A stretch of DNA of 64,000 bases, taken from NCBI RefSeq assembly GCF_900103835.1, contig NZ_FNID01000016.1, positions 1-64,000 of the forward strand, read 5' to 3'. Positions 24,085 through 32,571 of this stretch are shown piece by piece. The DNA comes from Acetanaerobacterium elongatum (lineage in GTDB: Bacteria; Bacillota; Clostridia; Oscillospirales; Ruminococcaceae). The position numbers were made by a program, and so were the translations under genes. Positions within the stretch are counted from its first letter, which is position 1, and each line of letters opens with the position of its first letter. Below the pieces are notes generated by a model. That model had not been told where the DNA came from and searched no databases. It saw only the letters and a list, made by a program, of their open reading frames with translations.

Positions 24085-24981
24085 ATGAAGGTATTGAACT
24101 ACGGGTCTTTGAACTACGACTATGTTTATTCCGTACACCACATTGTAGCACCGGGAGAAACCATCACCTCCAGTTCCATGCAGATGTTCTGCGGTGGTAA
24201 GGGCTTAAACCAATCGGTTGCTCTTGCACGCGCGGGGGCAGCCGTTTTCCACGCAGGCATGGTAGGCAGCGACGGCGGTGCTTTAATCGAGGCCTGCGAA
24301 AACAATGGCGTGAATACGCAGTATATCCGCAAGGTCGCTCAGCGCTCGGGCAACGCCATCATACAGGTCAGCGGCAAGGGGCAGAACAGTATCGTGCTTT
24401 TTGCGGGTGCCAACCGGCAGAATACCAAGGAGTTTGTGGACGAAACACTCTCCGCCATGAATGCCGGGGACGTTATCCTGTTACAGAATGAGATCAATCT
24501 GGTGGACTATATTATTGAGCGTGCTTACGAGAAGAAGCTGTACATTGTACTGAACCCCTCGCCGTTTGATGAGGCTATTAAGCAGTGCGACCTTACCAGG
24601 GTTTCACTTTTTCTGCTCAACGAGGTGGAGGGCCTGCAGATTACCGGCTGCGAGGAGCCGCAGGAGATTCTAACCACCATGCACAAGCGCTACCCCAACG
24701 CCACCATTGTGCTTACACTCGGCAGGAACGGTGTGCTCTGCCTGCACGAGAATGCGATTTACCGCCATGGCATCTACGACGTTCCGGTGGTGGACACCAC
24801 AGCGGCGGGCGATACCTTTACCGGCTATTTTGTTTCACAGCTTTTGCAGAAGCGGCCGATGGATGAGGTACTGCGCATTGCCTCGGTTGCGTCCTCCATT
24901 GCCGTATCCCGCAAGGGGGCGGTTGCTTCCATCCCCAACATGCAGGAGGTTTTATCTGCAAACCTTTTACTCAAAGAATAA
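24085..24981 (+). CDS. PfkB-family carbohydrate kinase (ribokinase-like)
   Basis: A 298-residue kinase of the PfkB family, closest by eye to ribokinase. The N-terminal substrate signature is FCGGKGLNQSVALARAG (about 35-51), and the C-terminal PfkB signature with the catalytic aspartate is DTTAAGDTFTGYF (about 241-253). The opening LNYGSLNYDYVY matches sugar kinases of this group. It would phosphorylate a sugar or nucleoside with ATP in the cytoplasm. No transporter or isomerase adjoins it, so the sugar is unknown. GAAAGGAATG precedes the ATG by about 12 nt. Confidence 0.85.
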   Translation: MKVLNYGSLNYDYVYSVHHIVAPGETITSSSMQMFCGGKGLNQSVALARAGAAVFHAGMVGSDGGALIEACENNGVNTQYIRKVAQRSGNAIIQVSGKGQNSIVLFAGANRQNTKEFVDETLSAMNAGDVILLQNEINLVDYIIERAYEKKLYIVLNPSPFDEAIKQCDLTRVSLFLLNEVEGLQITGCEEPQEILTTMHKRYPNATIVLTLGRNGVLCLHENAIYRHGIYDVPVVDTTAAGDTFTGYFVSQLLQKRPMDEVLRIASVASSIAVSRKGAVASIPNMQEVLSANLLLKE

Positions 24982-25054
24982 ATTTATAGGTTCGCAATTT
25001 TGGTCAAGACTTTTTTGCCTTTACACGATATAATCATTCGGTGGGGGTGACAAC

Positions 25055-25960
25055 ATGGAACACATTGACCAGGTAAATGCGGTTCAGGCTATGCAGGACT
25101 ATATCATCAACCATCTGTGTGAGCCCATTACACTCTCGGAGCTTTCCCGCGCGGCGGGGTATTCCCCCTTTCACTGCGCGAGGATGTTTAAAGAGTTCAC
25201 CGGTAAAACGCCTTTTGAGTATATCCGCGCCATGCGCCTGACACGGGCGGCGTTAAAGCTTCGGGATGAACAGCCCAAGGTGCTGGACGTAGCACTCGAT
25301 TATCTGTTCGATTCCCACGAGGGCTTTACACGCGCCTTTTCGCGGGAGTTTGGCATTACACCTGCAAAATACAGCAAAAGTCCGCCGCCCATCAAGCTGT
25401 TTCTGCCAACCCCCGTTGTAGACGAATACACCTTCTATCACCGAGATAGGTCGGAGCCAACGCCAAAGCCGGAGCCGCAGTCGCTTTTCATACAGGTTAT
25501 CGAACGCCCCGCGCGAAAACTTATCCTTAAACGCGCCGCAAAGGCAAACGATTACTTTGAATACTGCGAAGAGGTAGATTGTGATATCTGGGGGCTGTTG
25601 TGCAGTGTCAAAGAGGCCTTGTACGAGCCTATCGGCCTATGGCTGCCGCATCGTTTCCGGCCGGAGGGTACTTCCTATTATGCACAGGGGGTAGAGGTTC
25701 CCGCCGATTACAGCGGTGTGGTGCCGGACGGCTTAGATTTAATCGATCTGCCGCCCTGCCAGATGCTGTTCTTTCAGGGCAGGCCGTTTGCAGACGCCGA
25801 GTTTTTTAAGATAATAGAGGGCGTAAGCGAGAGCATTGATGCTTACAACCCCGAGGTGTTCGGGTTTCGGTGGGCAGATGACGAAGCCCCCCGGTTCCAA
25901 CTGGAGCCGCAGGGTTATCGGGGGTACATCGAAGCAAGGCCGGTTCGTAAAATAAGCTGA
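25055..25960 (+). CDS. AraC-family regulator with GyrI-like ligand-binding domain
   Basis: A 301-residue protein with two AraC-type HTH motifs (about 10-105; ITLSELSRAAGYSPFHCARM and VLDVALDYLFDSHEGFTRAF) and a C-terminal GyrI-like domain (about 145-300; VIERPARKLILKRA, then LPPCQMLFFQGRPF). Proteins of this build (Rob/SoxS-like with an effector domain) often respond to small hydrophobic or toxic compounds and control efflux. The ABC exporter genes begin 133 nt downstream across a terminator, making them a plausible but unproven target. GGGGGTGACAAC supports the ATG at 25055. The N-terminal placement of the HTH fits this subfamily. Confidence 0.9.
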   Translation: MEHIDQVNAVQAMQDYIINHLCEPITLSELSRAAGYSPFHCARMFKEFTGKTPFEYIRAMRLTRAALKLRDEQPKVLDVALDYLFDSHEGFTRAFSREFGITPAKYSKSPPPIKLFLPTPVVDEYTFYHRDRSEPTPKPEPQSLFIQVIERPARKLILKRAAKANDYFEYCEEVDCDIWGLLCSVKEALYEPIGLWLPHRFRPEGTSYYAQGVEVPADYSGVVPDGLDLIDLPPCQMLFFQGRPFADAEFFKIIEGVSESIDAYNPEVFGFRWADDEAPRFQLEPQGYRGYIEARPVRKIS

Positions 25961-25980
25961 TCAATTCATAAGTTACTTCA

Positions 25981-26010
25981 AGCATCCGACGATACATCGG
26001 GTGCTTTTTT
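25981..26010 (+). terminator. Terminator of the AraC-type gene
   Basis: AGCATCCGA (25981-25989) pairs with TCGGGTGCT (25997-26005), one G-U pair, followed by TTTTT. Confidence 0.82.
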
Positions 26011-26092
26011 ATACCCATTTCGCAAGGATTGTCAAGAATTCAGGCATTCAAACCACTAAAATTAAGACACATGAATAGAGAAAGGGTTGAAT

Positions 26093-26833
26093 ATGAGTAT
26101 GTCGACGGCGTTGGTTGTTCAAAACCTTACAAAGTCATATGGGCCGGTAAAAGCGGTTGACGGGCTGAGCTTCAAGGTGGAAAAGGGTGAGATCTTCGGG
26201 CTGCTCGGCCATAACGGTGCGGGCAAAAGCACCAGCATTGAATGTATCCTTGGCGTTAAAAGGTATGATGCAGGCTCGGTAACGGTGTTGGGGTTGAGCC
26301 CGGCTGAAAATCGCAGGCAGTTGTTTGAAAAGGTGGGGGTACAGTTTCAGCACAACAACTACCCCGAAAAGATTACGGTTTCAGAACTGTGCGAGGTGAC
26401 CGGCTCACTGTACAGGCAGCCGGCCGATTGGAAGGAGCTTTTGAAGCGGTTTGGTCTTTTAGGTATGCACAAACGCATGGTAACCGAGCTTTCGGGCGGC
26501 GAGCGGCAGAGGCTTTCGGTAATTCTGGCACTCATCCCCAATCCCGAGCTTGTTTTTTTGGATGAGCTTACTACGGGGTTGGATTCCAAGGCGCGCCGGG
26601 ATGTGTGGAAGTACCTTGAATCGCTCAAAGGCAATGGCCTTACCATTCTGCTCACATCCCATTACATGGACGAGGTGCAGACTCTGTGCGACAGAATCTG
26701 CATCCTGAGAAAAGGGCAGGTGGTATTCATGGGTACGCTCACCGAGGCGATTCAGAACAGCCCCTGCAGCAATCTGGAGGAAGCCTATCTATGGTATTCC
26801 GGCGAGGAGGAAACAACAGATGAAGTCCTTTAG
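26093..26833 (+). CDS. ABC transporter ATP-binding protein (exporter type)
   Basis: A 246-residue ATPase subunit. Walker A is GHNGAGKST (about 41-49), the ABC signature LSGGERQRLS is near 133-142, Walker B is ELVFLDELTTGLD near 153-165, and the switch histidine is in LTSHYMDEV. The CcmA/DrrA-like sequence and its ABC-2 permease partner suggest export of a drug, peptide or lipid. I start at ATG 26093, with AAAGGG 6 nt upstream; an in-frame TTG at 26087 is too close to that site. Its end overlaps the permease gene by 14 nt. The AraC/GyrI-type regulator upstream may control it. Confidence 0.92.
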   Translation: MSMSTALVVQNLTKSYGPVKAVDGLSFKVEKGEIFGLLGHNGAGKSTSIECILGVKRYDAGSVTVLGLSPAENRRQLFEKVGVQFQHNNYPEKITVSELCEVTGSLYRQPADWKELLKRFGLLGMHKRMVTELSGGERQRLSVILALIPNPELVFLDELTTGLDSKARRDVWKYLESLKGNGLTILLTSHYMDEVQTLCDRICILRKGQVVFMGTLTEAIQNSPCSNLEEAYLWYSGEEETTDEVL

Positions 26834-27563
26834 AGCTTTATTTAAATCGGAATTTATTCTCTCTGTACGCGATATGAACCTGTTATTCTTCGGCATCGGG
26901 TTCTCGTTACTGTTCACGGTGGTACTGGGGCTGATTATGGGCAACAAGCCCGCGTTTGACGGCGCAGCCTACAGCTTTATGGAGCAGTCGTTCGGCGGAA
27001 TTATCTCCATTGGTATTGCGGCTACCGGCCTCATGGGCCTGCCGATTGTGCTGGCCGATTACCGCCACCGCAAGATACTCAAGCGCTATCAGGTTACGCC
27101 GGTAAGCCCCATGAAGCTGCTGGTAGTTCAGCTGGTGGTAAACCTTATCTACGCATTAGCCTCGCTGGTATTGGTTTACGGGGTCTGTGCACTCTGCTTT
27201 GGGGTAAGAATCCGGGGCTCAGTCTGGTTGTTTGCCGGGGCCTATCTGCTGGTGCTTGTTTCGATCTATAGCATCGGCATGATGATTGCGAGCATTGCGC
27301 CCAACATCAAAACCGCAAACCTTTTGTGCAGTCTGTTTTACTTTCCAATGCTGCTGCTGTCGGGTGCGACACTGCCCTACGAAATCATGCCGGGCTTTAT
27401 GCAGAAGGCGATGGACTTTCTTCCGCTTACACAGGGCATCAAGCTTCTAAAAGCGGCATCACTCGGGTTGCCAGCCGATAATATGCTGGTTCCGGTAATT
27501 GTTATGCTCGCACTAACGGTAGTGTGCGTGGTGCTGTCACTGAAATTCTTCCGCTGGGAATAA
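26820..27563 (+). CDS. ABC-2 type transporter permease
   Basis: A 247-residue integral membrane protein with six predicted segments (about 22-42, 58-78, 104-127, 138-160, 166-185 and 220-240). FYFPMLLLSGATLPYEIMPG at about 176-195 is the ABC-2 signature between the fifth and sixth helices. It forms the channel for the ATPase encoded just upstream, with which it overlaps by 14 nt, so the two are translationally coupled. The substrate is unknown; ABC-2 systems export antibiotics, peptides, polysaccharides or lipids. It ends 18 nt before a strong GC-rich terminator. Confidence 0.9.
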   Translation: MKSFRALFKSEFILSVRDMNLLFFGIGFSLLFTVVLGLIMGNKPAFDGAAYSFMEQSFGGIISIGIAATGLMGLPIVLADYRHRKILKRYQVTPVSPMKLLVVQLVVNLIYALASLVLVYGVCALCFGVRIRGSVWLFAGAYLLVLVSIYSIGMMIASIAPNIKTANLLCSLFYFPMLLLSGATLPYEIMPGFMQKAMDFLPLTQGIKLLKAASLGLPADNMLVPVIVMLALTVVCVVLSLKFFRWE

Positions 27564-27580
27564 TTCAATCATGAAATAAA

Positions 27581-27613
27581 CGGGCGGCTTTTTATTCAGG
27601 CCGCCCGCTTATT
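27581..27613 (+). terminator. Terminator of the ABC exporter operon
   Basis: CGGGCGGC (27581-27588) pairs perfectly with GCCGCCCG (27600-27607), followed by CTTATTT. The 230 nt from here to the next gene are AT-rich with no feature I can support. Confidence 0.78.
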
Positions 27614-27842
27614 TGTGGATAATTATAGATTGATGATTATAAATATTAAACGGTCGTAACACAATAGATCAGTTTCGTGTTGCATAGGCTGGATAAAAAC
27701 AGAATCAATTATTCATACCAATAGTGAGAAAAACTATAGCTTATTGATATATTTTATTTAACCCCTTGCATTTTTCAAAAAATCTCGGCAAAATGAAAAG
27801 AAGACTCAGACGAATCTTAGTATAAGAAGGGAATGACCGCAT

Positions 27843-28694
27843 TTGAAGCCGCAAAAAAGGGTTTGCGCTGTTCACGATATCTCCTGCTTTGGCAAGTGCT
27901 CCTTAACCGTTGCGTTGCCGATACTCTCTGCCGCGGGTGTGGAAACCAGCGTAATCCCCACGGCCGTACTTTCCACCCATACCGGTGGCTTTACCGGCTA
28001 CACCTACCGCGACCTCACCGAGGATATCCCGGCTATTGGGGCACATTGGAAAACGCTTAATCTGCATTTCGACAGCCTGTATACCGGGTTTCTGGGCTCG
28101 TTTGAACAGCTGGAGCTGGTTGCACGGCTGATAGACGACTTTAAGAGCGGGGACACCCTTGTTCTGGTAGACCCTGTGATGGCGGATAACGGTTCACTCT
28201 ACAAGGTTTTCTCCTCCGATTTTCCAAAGGGGATGGCAAAGCTGTGCGGCAAGGCTGATGTCATCGTGCCCAATATTACCGAGGCAGCGCTACTCACCGG
28301 CCTGGAATACCGCGAAGGGCCGCATACCACAGGATATATCGAGGCTCTGCTCCGGGGTCTGGGTAAACTTGTTACCGGTAAGGTGGTGCTCACCGGTGTA
28401 TGCATGGAGGATAACGCCCTTGGCTGTGCTGCGTACGACCCCCAAACCGGTAAGATTGACTATATCCTCTCGCCGCGTGTGGCGGGAATCTATCATGGCA
28501 CAGGGGATATATTTGCAAGTGCCCTGCTTGGCGCGCTGTTAAATGGTTTTGCACTCTCTCAGGCCGCAAGAGTCGCGGTGGATTTTACGGTTAGCAGCAT
28601 TCTGCGTACCAAAGAGGCGGGCACTGATGTGCGCTTTGGGGTGAACTTTGAATACGGCATTCCAACCTATGTAAAGGCACTGGGGCTCATTTAA
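27843..28694 (+). CDS. Pyridoxamine/pyridoxal kinase
   Basis: A 283-residue PfkB-superfamily kinase of the PdxK/PdxY type that phosphorylates vitamin B6 vitamers for the salvage of pyridoxal phosphate. The opening VCAVHDISCFGKCSLTVALP, the LVDPVMADNGSLY ATP/metal-site motif (about 101-113), PNITEAALLTG and the catalytic GTGDIFASALLG near 220-231 are typical. The start is TTG 27843 with AGAAGGG 11 nt upstream; no ATG in this frame is better placed. It appears monocistronic. The distinction between PdxK and PdxY cannot be made from motifs alone. Confidence 0.88.
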   Translation: MKPQKRVCAVHDISCFGKCSLTVALPILSAAGVETSVIPTAVLSTHTGGFTGYTYRDLTEDIPAIGAHWKTLNLHFDSLYTGFLGSFEQLELVARLIDDFKSGDTLVLVDPVMADNGSLYKVFSSDFPKGMAKLCGKADVIVPNITEAALLTGLEYREGPHTTGYIEALLRGLGKLVTGKVVLTGVCMEDNALGCAAYDPQTGKIDYILSPRVAGIYHGTGDIFASALLGALLNGFALSQAARVAVDFTVSSILRTKEAGTDVRFGVNFEYGIPTYVKALGLI

Positions 28695-28729
28695 AGCGAA
28701 TAAGCTTATGAATCCAAAAATGCATAAAT

Positions 28730-28761
28730 AGGAGGTAAACCTGCTTACGCGCTCCTTTTTT
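28730..28761 (+). terminator. Weak terminator after the pyridoxamine kinase gene
   Basis: AGGAG and GTAA (28730-28738) pair with TTAC and CTCCT (28745-28756) around an internal loop, followed by a T run. It abuts the end of the convergent lipoprotein gene. Confidence 0.55.
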
Positions 28762-29347
28762 AGCTTTTAGCTGTTTCAGAGGTACCGAAGCTTAATTCCG
28801 TTGTCATCTGTTTGATGATATCATCGTACTGTTCTTCTAGTTCTACGGGGTAACGGAACAAAAACCGTACCACCATATCATTCTTTACCAAGCCGTACTC
28901 AAAAAAGTTTATCGTACCGCCTTCATTGTCGTTGCCACTCTGATATAAGATATAAAAGCTGTCGTCCTGAGCGTCCTCCATTACAATCTGCGATACCCTG
29001 GTTTTGGCTTCTTCAAGCATCGCTTTCCCGGTAAGATTGTCAATGTTATAGGCGCCCCATACCTTCAGCTCCTCACCTGTGTCACTCCTGGAAAGGGTTG
29101 CGCCGTCGCCGTTATCGCTTTCGGTAATCGAGGTAAAGTAATCGGGGTAGGGCACCGTAAAGCCGTAACGGGCATTGGCATAGGTTTTATAGTCAAAGTC
29201 TGCTGTTACCTCACTCTGCTCAGAAGACGAAATACTCTCGGTTGCCAAACTGCTTTCGGAAGATGTCTGGTTTACTACGGGCTTAACAATCACGCAGGAG
29301 GTCAGCAATACAAGACTTGCTGCAAGAATAGCTATAACTTTCTTCAT
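28760..29347 (-). CDS. Predicted lipoprotein, unknown function
   Basis: A 195-residue secreted lipoprotein. The signal peptide MKKVIAILAASLVLLTSC ends in a lipobox (LTSC, C18). A Ser/Glu-rich linker (about 28-50) is followed by a globular part with YGFTVPYPDYFTSI, a pattern seen in extracellular PsbP-like or DUF-type surface proteins. The start at 29347 fits GGAG 8 nt upstream; a longer in-frame reading upstream has no such support and no homology to a signal peptide. It is divergent from prfC. I do not recognise a characterised family. Confidence 0.75.
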   Translation of the reverse strand: MKKVIAILAASLVLLTSCVIVKPVVNQTSSESSLATESISSSEQSEVTADFDYKTYANARYGFTVPYPDYFTSITESDNGDGATLSRSDTGEELKVWGAYNIDNLTGKAMLEEAKTRVSQIVMEDAQDDSFYILYQSGNDNEGGTINFFEYGLVKNDMVVRFLFRYPVELEEQYDDIIKQMTTELSFGTSETAKS

Positions 29348-29626
29348 TTTTATTCTCCGTTTCAGGATAAGTATAAGGCAGATAAACCATTTCCCATATT
29401 TACACAAACAGTAAATTTTATTATACTTCTGTAACCAATAGGTGTCAACTTTTACTATACTATTAAGCGGGCAGTTAAATGGCACAACTTTTCCTTTCCT
29501 ATTCTGCTTGAATCTGCTATAATAATAGCTGTTTGGGTAAACGGCTGATTGGTTATCCTCAGCCTGCCTGCAAAGAACGATGAACGATAGAAATTGATTC
29601 ACGATACAGTAAGGAGTAATCATTCA

Positions 29627-31216
29627 GTGGCAAACCGAGAACAGGAAATACTGCGGCGAAGAACCTTCGCCATCATCTCCCACCCCGACGCTGGCAAAAC
29701 CACCCTCACCGAAAAACTGCTGCTCTACGGCGGGGCTATCCATCAGGCAGGCAGTGTTAAAAGCCGCAAGGCAAAAACCTACGCGGTATCCGACTGGATG
29801 GAGATTGAAAAGCAGCGCGGCATTTCGGTAACCTCCAGCGTCATGAACTTTGACTACGACGGCTACCATATCAATATCCTTGATACCCCGGGACATCAGG
29901 ACTTCAGTGAGGATGCCTACCGAACCTTGGTAGCGGCCGACAGTGCTGTTATGCTGCTGGACGGCGCCAAGGGTGTGGAAGAGCAGACCAAGAAGCTGTT
30001 CCACGTGTGCAAGATGCGCGGTATCCCCATCTTCACCTTTGTAAATAAGCTCGACCGTGTATGCAAAAAGCCGTTTGATCTATTAAGCGAGCTGGAACAG
30101 ACCCTTGGCATCAACTCCTACCCAGTTACCTGGCCGGTGGGGGTAGACGGCGTGTTCAAAGGGGTTTACAACCGCGCGTTGAAGAGGCTGGAGCTTTTTG
30201 AAACAGGCGGTGACCACGGCGCGCAGAAGCTTACCTCCTATACCTTGGAACTCAGCGACAGCAAGCTGAAAGAGATTATCGGCGATGAGGCCTATCTGGC
30301 GCTGCAAGAAGATATTTCGCTGCTGGATGAGGCGGGCGAGACGTTTGACATGGAGCGCATCCTTGCGGGGCAGCTCACACCGGTGTTTTTCGGCAGTGCC
30401 ATGACCAACTTCGGCGTGCAGCAGTTCCTTGAGGATTTTATCAAGATGGCCCCGGCCCCCGGCAATCGAAATACCGATAAAGGCCCGGTTAAGCCCGAGG
30501 ACGAGGGCTTTTCCGGCTTTATCTTCAAGATTCAGGCGAACATGGACCCGAAGCACCGTGACCGCCTGGCCTTTATTCGCATCTGCTCCGGCCAGTATGA
30601 GAAGGGTATGAACGTGTATAATACCCGCCTAGGCAAGCAGATTCGCCTTGCCCAGCCACAGCAATTTTTGGCGCAGGATCGCTCCGCGGTGGAGGATGCC
30701 TGTGCGGGCGACATTATCGGCGTGTTTGATTCCGGTATCTTTCACTTGGGTGATACCCTTTGCGGGGAAAAGGAAGCCTTTAAATTCGACCCAATCCCCA
30801 TGTTCCCCGCCGAGCACTTTGCAGAGGTTTCGGCTAAGGATACCAACAAGCGCAAACAGTTCCAGAAGGGAATAGAGCAGCTGCTTGTTGAGGGAGCTAT
30901 TCAGGTGTTTAAAAGCAACTCCTATGGTGTGGATAAGTATATTGTCGGCGTGGCTGGCGCGCTGCAGCTGGATGTGCTCTCCTACCGTATGCTGGGCGAG
31001 TATGGTGTAGAAATGCGTATTGAACCGCTCGCCTTTCAGTATGCACGCTGGATTACCCCGGAGGATGCAGAGCCTGAACTGCCGCAATACTTCAGCGAAA
31101 CTCTTCGGGTGACCGATCATCTCAATCGCCCGGTTGTACTGTTTGAAAACCAGTGGGTGATGCAGCGAGCGGAGGAGAAAAACCCCAAGGTGAAATTTTT
31201 GGATATTGCGCCATAA
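29627..31216 (+). CDS. prfC: Peptide chain release factor 3
   Basis: A 529-residue translational GTPase, the same length as E. coli RF3. It removes RF1/RF2 from the ribosome after termination. The GTPase motifs are clear: SHPDAGKTTLTEKLL (G1), RGISVTSS (G2), LDTPGHQDFSEDAYR (G3) and VNKLDR (G4). Domains II and III follow. I start at GTG 29627 because AAGGAG at 29611-29616 is 10 nt upstream and this gives the canonical ANREQEILRRRTFAI opening. A TATAAT at 29518-29523 lies about 100 nt upstream. It is followed by a strong terminator. Confidence 0.97.
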   Translation: MANREQEILRRRTFAIISHPDAGKTTLTEKLLLYGGAIHQAGSVKSRKAKTYAVSDWMEIEKQRGISVTSSVMNFDYDGYHINILDTPGHQDFSEDAYRTLVAADSAVMLLDGAKGVEEQTKKLFHVCKMRGIPIFTFVNKLDRVCKKPFDLLSELEQTLGINSYPVTWPVGVDGVFKGVYNRALKRLELFETGGDHGAQKLTSYTLELSDSKLKEIIGDEAYLALQEDISLLDEAGETFDMERILAGQLTPVFFGSAMTNFGVQQFLEDFIKMAPAPGNRNTDKGPVKPEDEGFSGFIFKIQANMDPKHRDRLAFIRICSGQYEKGMNVYNTRLGKQIRLAQPQQFLAQDRSAVEDACAGDIIGVFDSGIFHLGDTLCGEKEAFKFDPIPMFPAEHFAEVSAKDTNKRKQFQKGIEQLLVEGAIQVFKSNSYGVDKYIVGVAGALQLDVLSYRMLGEYGVEMRIEPLAFQYARWITPEDAEPELPQYFSETLRVTDHLNRPVVLFENQWVMQRAEEKNPKVKFLDIAP

Positions 31217-31229
31217 ACAACTGTGATAG

Positions 31230-31276
31230 AAGCGAGGCATATCTCCCGCAGCGGGGGATATGCCTCGCTTCTTAAC
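31230..31276 (+). terminator. Terminator of prfC
   Basis: AGCGAGGCATATC (31231-31243) pairs perfectly with GATATGCCTCGCT (31257-31269), with an additional inner CCCGC/GCGGG stem. Confidence 0.8.
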
Positions 31277-31279
31277 AAC

Positions 31280-31320
31280 GCAAGAACCATCCGCTGGCTA
31301 AGCCGACGGATGGTTCTTGC
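31280..31320. terminator. Second long hairpin between prfC and the sugar ABC operon
   Basis: GCAAGAACCATCCG (31280-31293) pairs perfectly with CGGATGGTTCTTGC (31307-31320). It lies 37 nt past the permease stop on the minus strand and probably ends that operon, although no T run follows. Confidence 0.55.
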
Positions 31321-31356
31321 AAAGGACCTATAGAAACAAAGGAGATTAGCTTATTT

Positions 31357-32526
31357 TTAACCCTTAGTACTCTGCTGCTTCTTAGAAAGCACATCAAATA
31401 CAACGGCCGCCAGCAGCACAATACCCTTTACGGCCTTCTGCCAGTTTGCATCGATACCGAGTATTGACATACCGTTATTCAGTACGCCCATGAAGATTGC
31501 ACCTACAACCGCGCCGCCGATGGTACCAGTGCCGCCGTAGGCGGAGGCACCGCCGATGAAGCAGGAGCCGATGGCGTCAAGTTCATAGCCGGTACCGGCG
31601 GAAGGTGCCGCAGAGTTAAAGCGAGCTACACAAACCAGTGCGGCAACCGCGGAAAGGAAGCCCATGTTGGTGTATGCAAAGAAGAGCACTTTATTGGTGT
31701 TAACACCGGAAAGCTTGGCAGCCTTCTCGTTTCCGCCCATTGCATACAGGTGACGTCCGGGTACGGTTTTAGAGGTAAAGTAGCCATATGCGAAAACAAC
31801 AATACCCAGAAGAATAAGCACTACCGGAATACCTTTGTGTTCGCCCAACAAGAATGCTAGGGCTGCAATAACCGCAAACAGCAGCACCAGCTTGATAATT
31901 AACCCGGGCAGCGACGAAACCTCATAGCCCTTCTGCTTTTTCTGAATACGCCCAAGAATCTGAAGAACTGCATATACCAAGAAAACTACGGCGCCCACTA
32001 TTACAGAAACGATCATGGTGTATTTGGGGCTGTTGGGTAAAAAGCTTGTAAAGTATTGCAGATAGTCTTCGGGGAAAGGGGAGATGGTAAGGCCGTTTAG
32101 AAGAACCTGTGCAAGGCCGCGCCAAAGCATCATACCTGCTAAGGTTACAATGAAGGCGGGAATACGTATGTACGCAATCCAAAAGCCCTGCCATGCGCCG
32201 ATGATAACACCAATCAGCAGGCAAACAAAGATGGATACGAAGATGTTCAGCTTCATATTCACAATCATGGTACCGGCCGTAGCGCCCACCAGCACAACAA
32301 TCGAACCAACGGAAAGGTCGATGTTACCGCCGGTGAGGATGCAGAGCAGCATACCTGCTGCAAGAATAACAACGTAGCTGTTTTGTAAAATCAGGTTGGT
32401 AATGTTTGAGGGGGCAAATAACGAACCCTTACCGCTGATAGAAATCAGCACTTGAAACAGCAGCATAACTACGATGAGTGCAATCACCATCGTGTTTTTT
32501 CTTAAGGCCTCTTTTATGTTGAGCAT
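31357..32526 (-). CDS. Multiple-sugar ABC transporter permease (GguB/MmsB type)
   Basis: A 389-residue inner-membrane permease of the ribose/xylose/multiple-sugar class (BPD_transp_2). About ten hydrophobic segments are seen. GGNIDLSVGSIVVLVGATAG (about 67-86) is the conserved motif of this family, and GGASAYGGTGTIGGAVVGA near 325-343 is the second. A large central loop (KKQKGYEVSS) is typical of the GguB/XylH length class. I start at ATG 32526, with AAAGGA 12 nt upstream, rather than TTG 32538. It is the last gene of the binding protein-ATPase-permease operon. Confidence 0.93.
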   Translation of the reverse strand: MLNIKEALRKNTMVIALIVVMLLFQVLISISGKGSLFAPSNITNLILQNSYVVILAAGMLLCILTGGNIDLSVGSIVVLVGATAGTMIVNMKLNIFVSIFVCLLIGVIIGAWQGFWIAYIRIPAFIVTLAGMMLWRGLAQVLLNGLTISPFPEDYLQYFTSFLPNSPKYTMIVSVIVGAVVFLVYAVLQILGRIQKKQKGYEVSSLPGLIIKLVLLFAVIAALAFLLGEHKGIPVVLILLGIVVFAYGYFTSKTVPGRHLYAMGGNEKAAKLSGVNTNKVLFFAYTNMGFLSAVAALVCVARFNSAAPSAGTGYELDAIGSCFIGGASAYGGTGTIGGAVVGAIFMGVLNNGMSILGIDANWQKAVKGIVLLAAVVFDVLSKKQQSTKG

Positions 32527-32571
32527 ATATGTGACCAATCCTTTCTGCAGAAATGAGGGGGAATTACTTCT

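Noticed and set aside
25000-25034. TATAAT with an upstream TTGGTC before the AraC-type gene
   Set aside because: The spacing of 23 nt is too long, and no better -35 lies at 16-18 nt.
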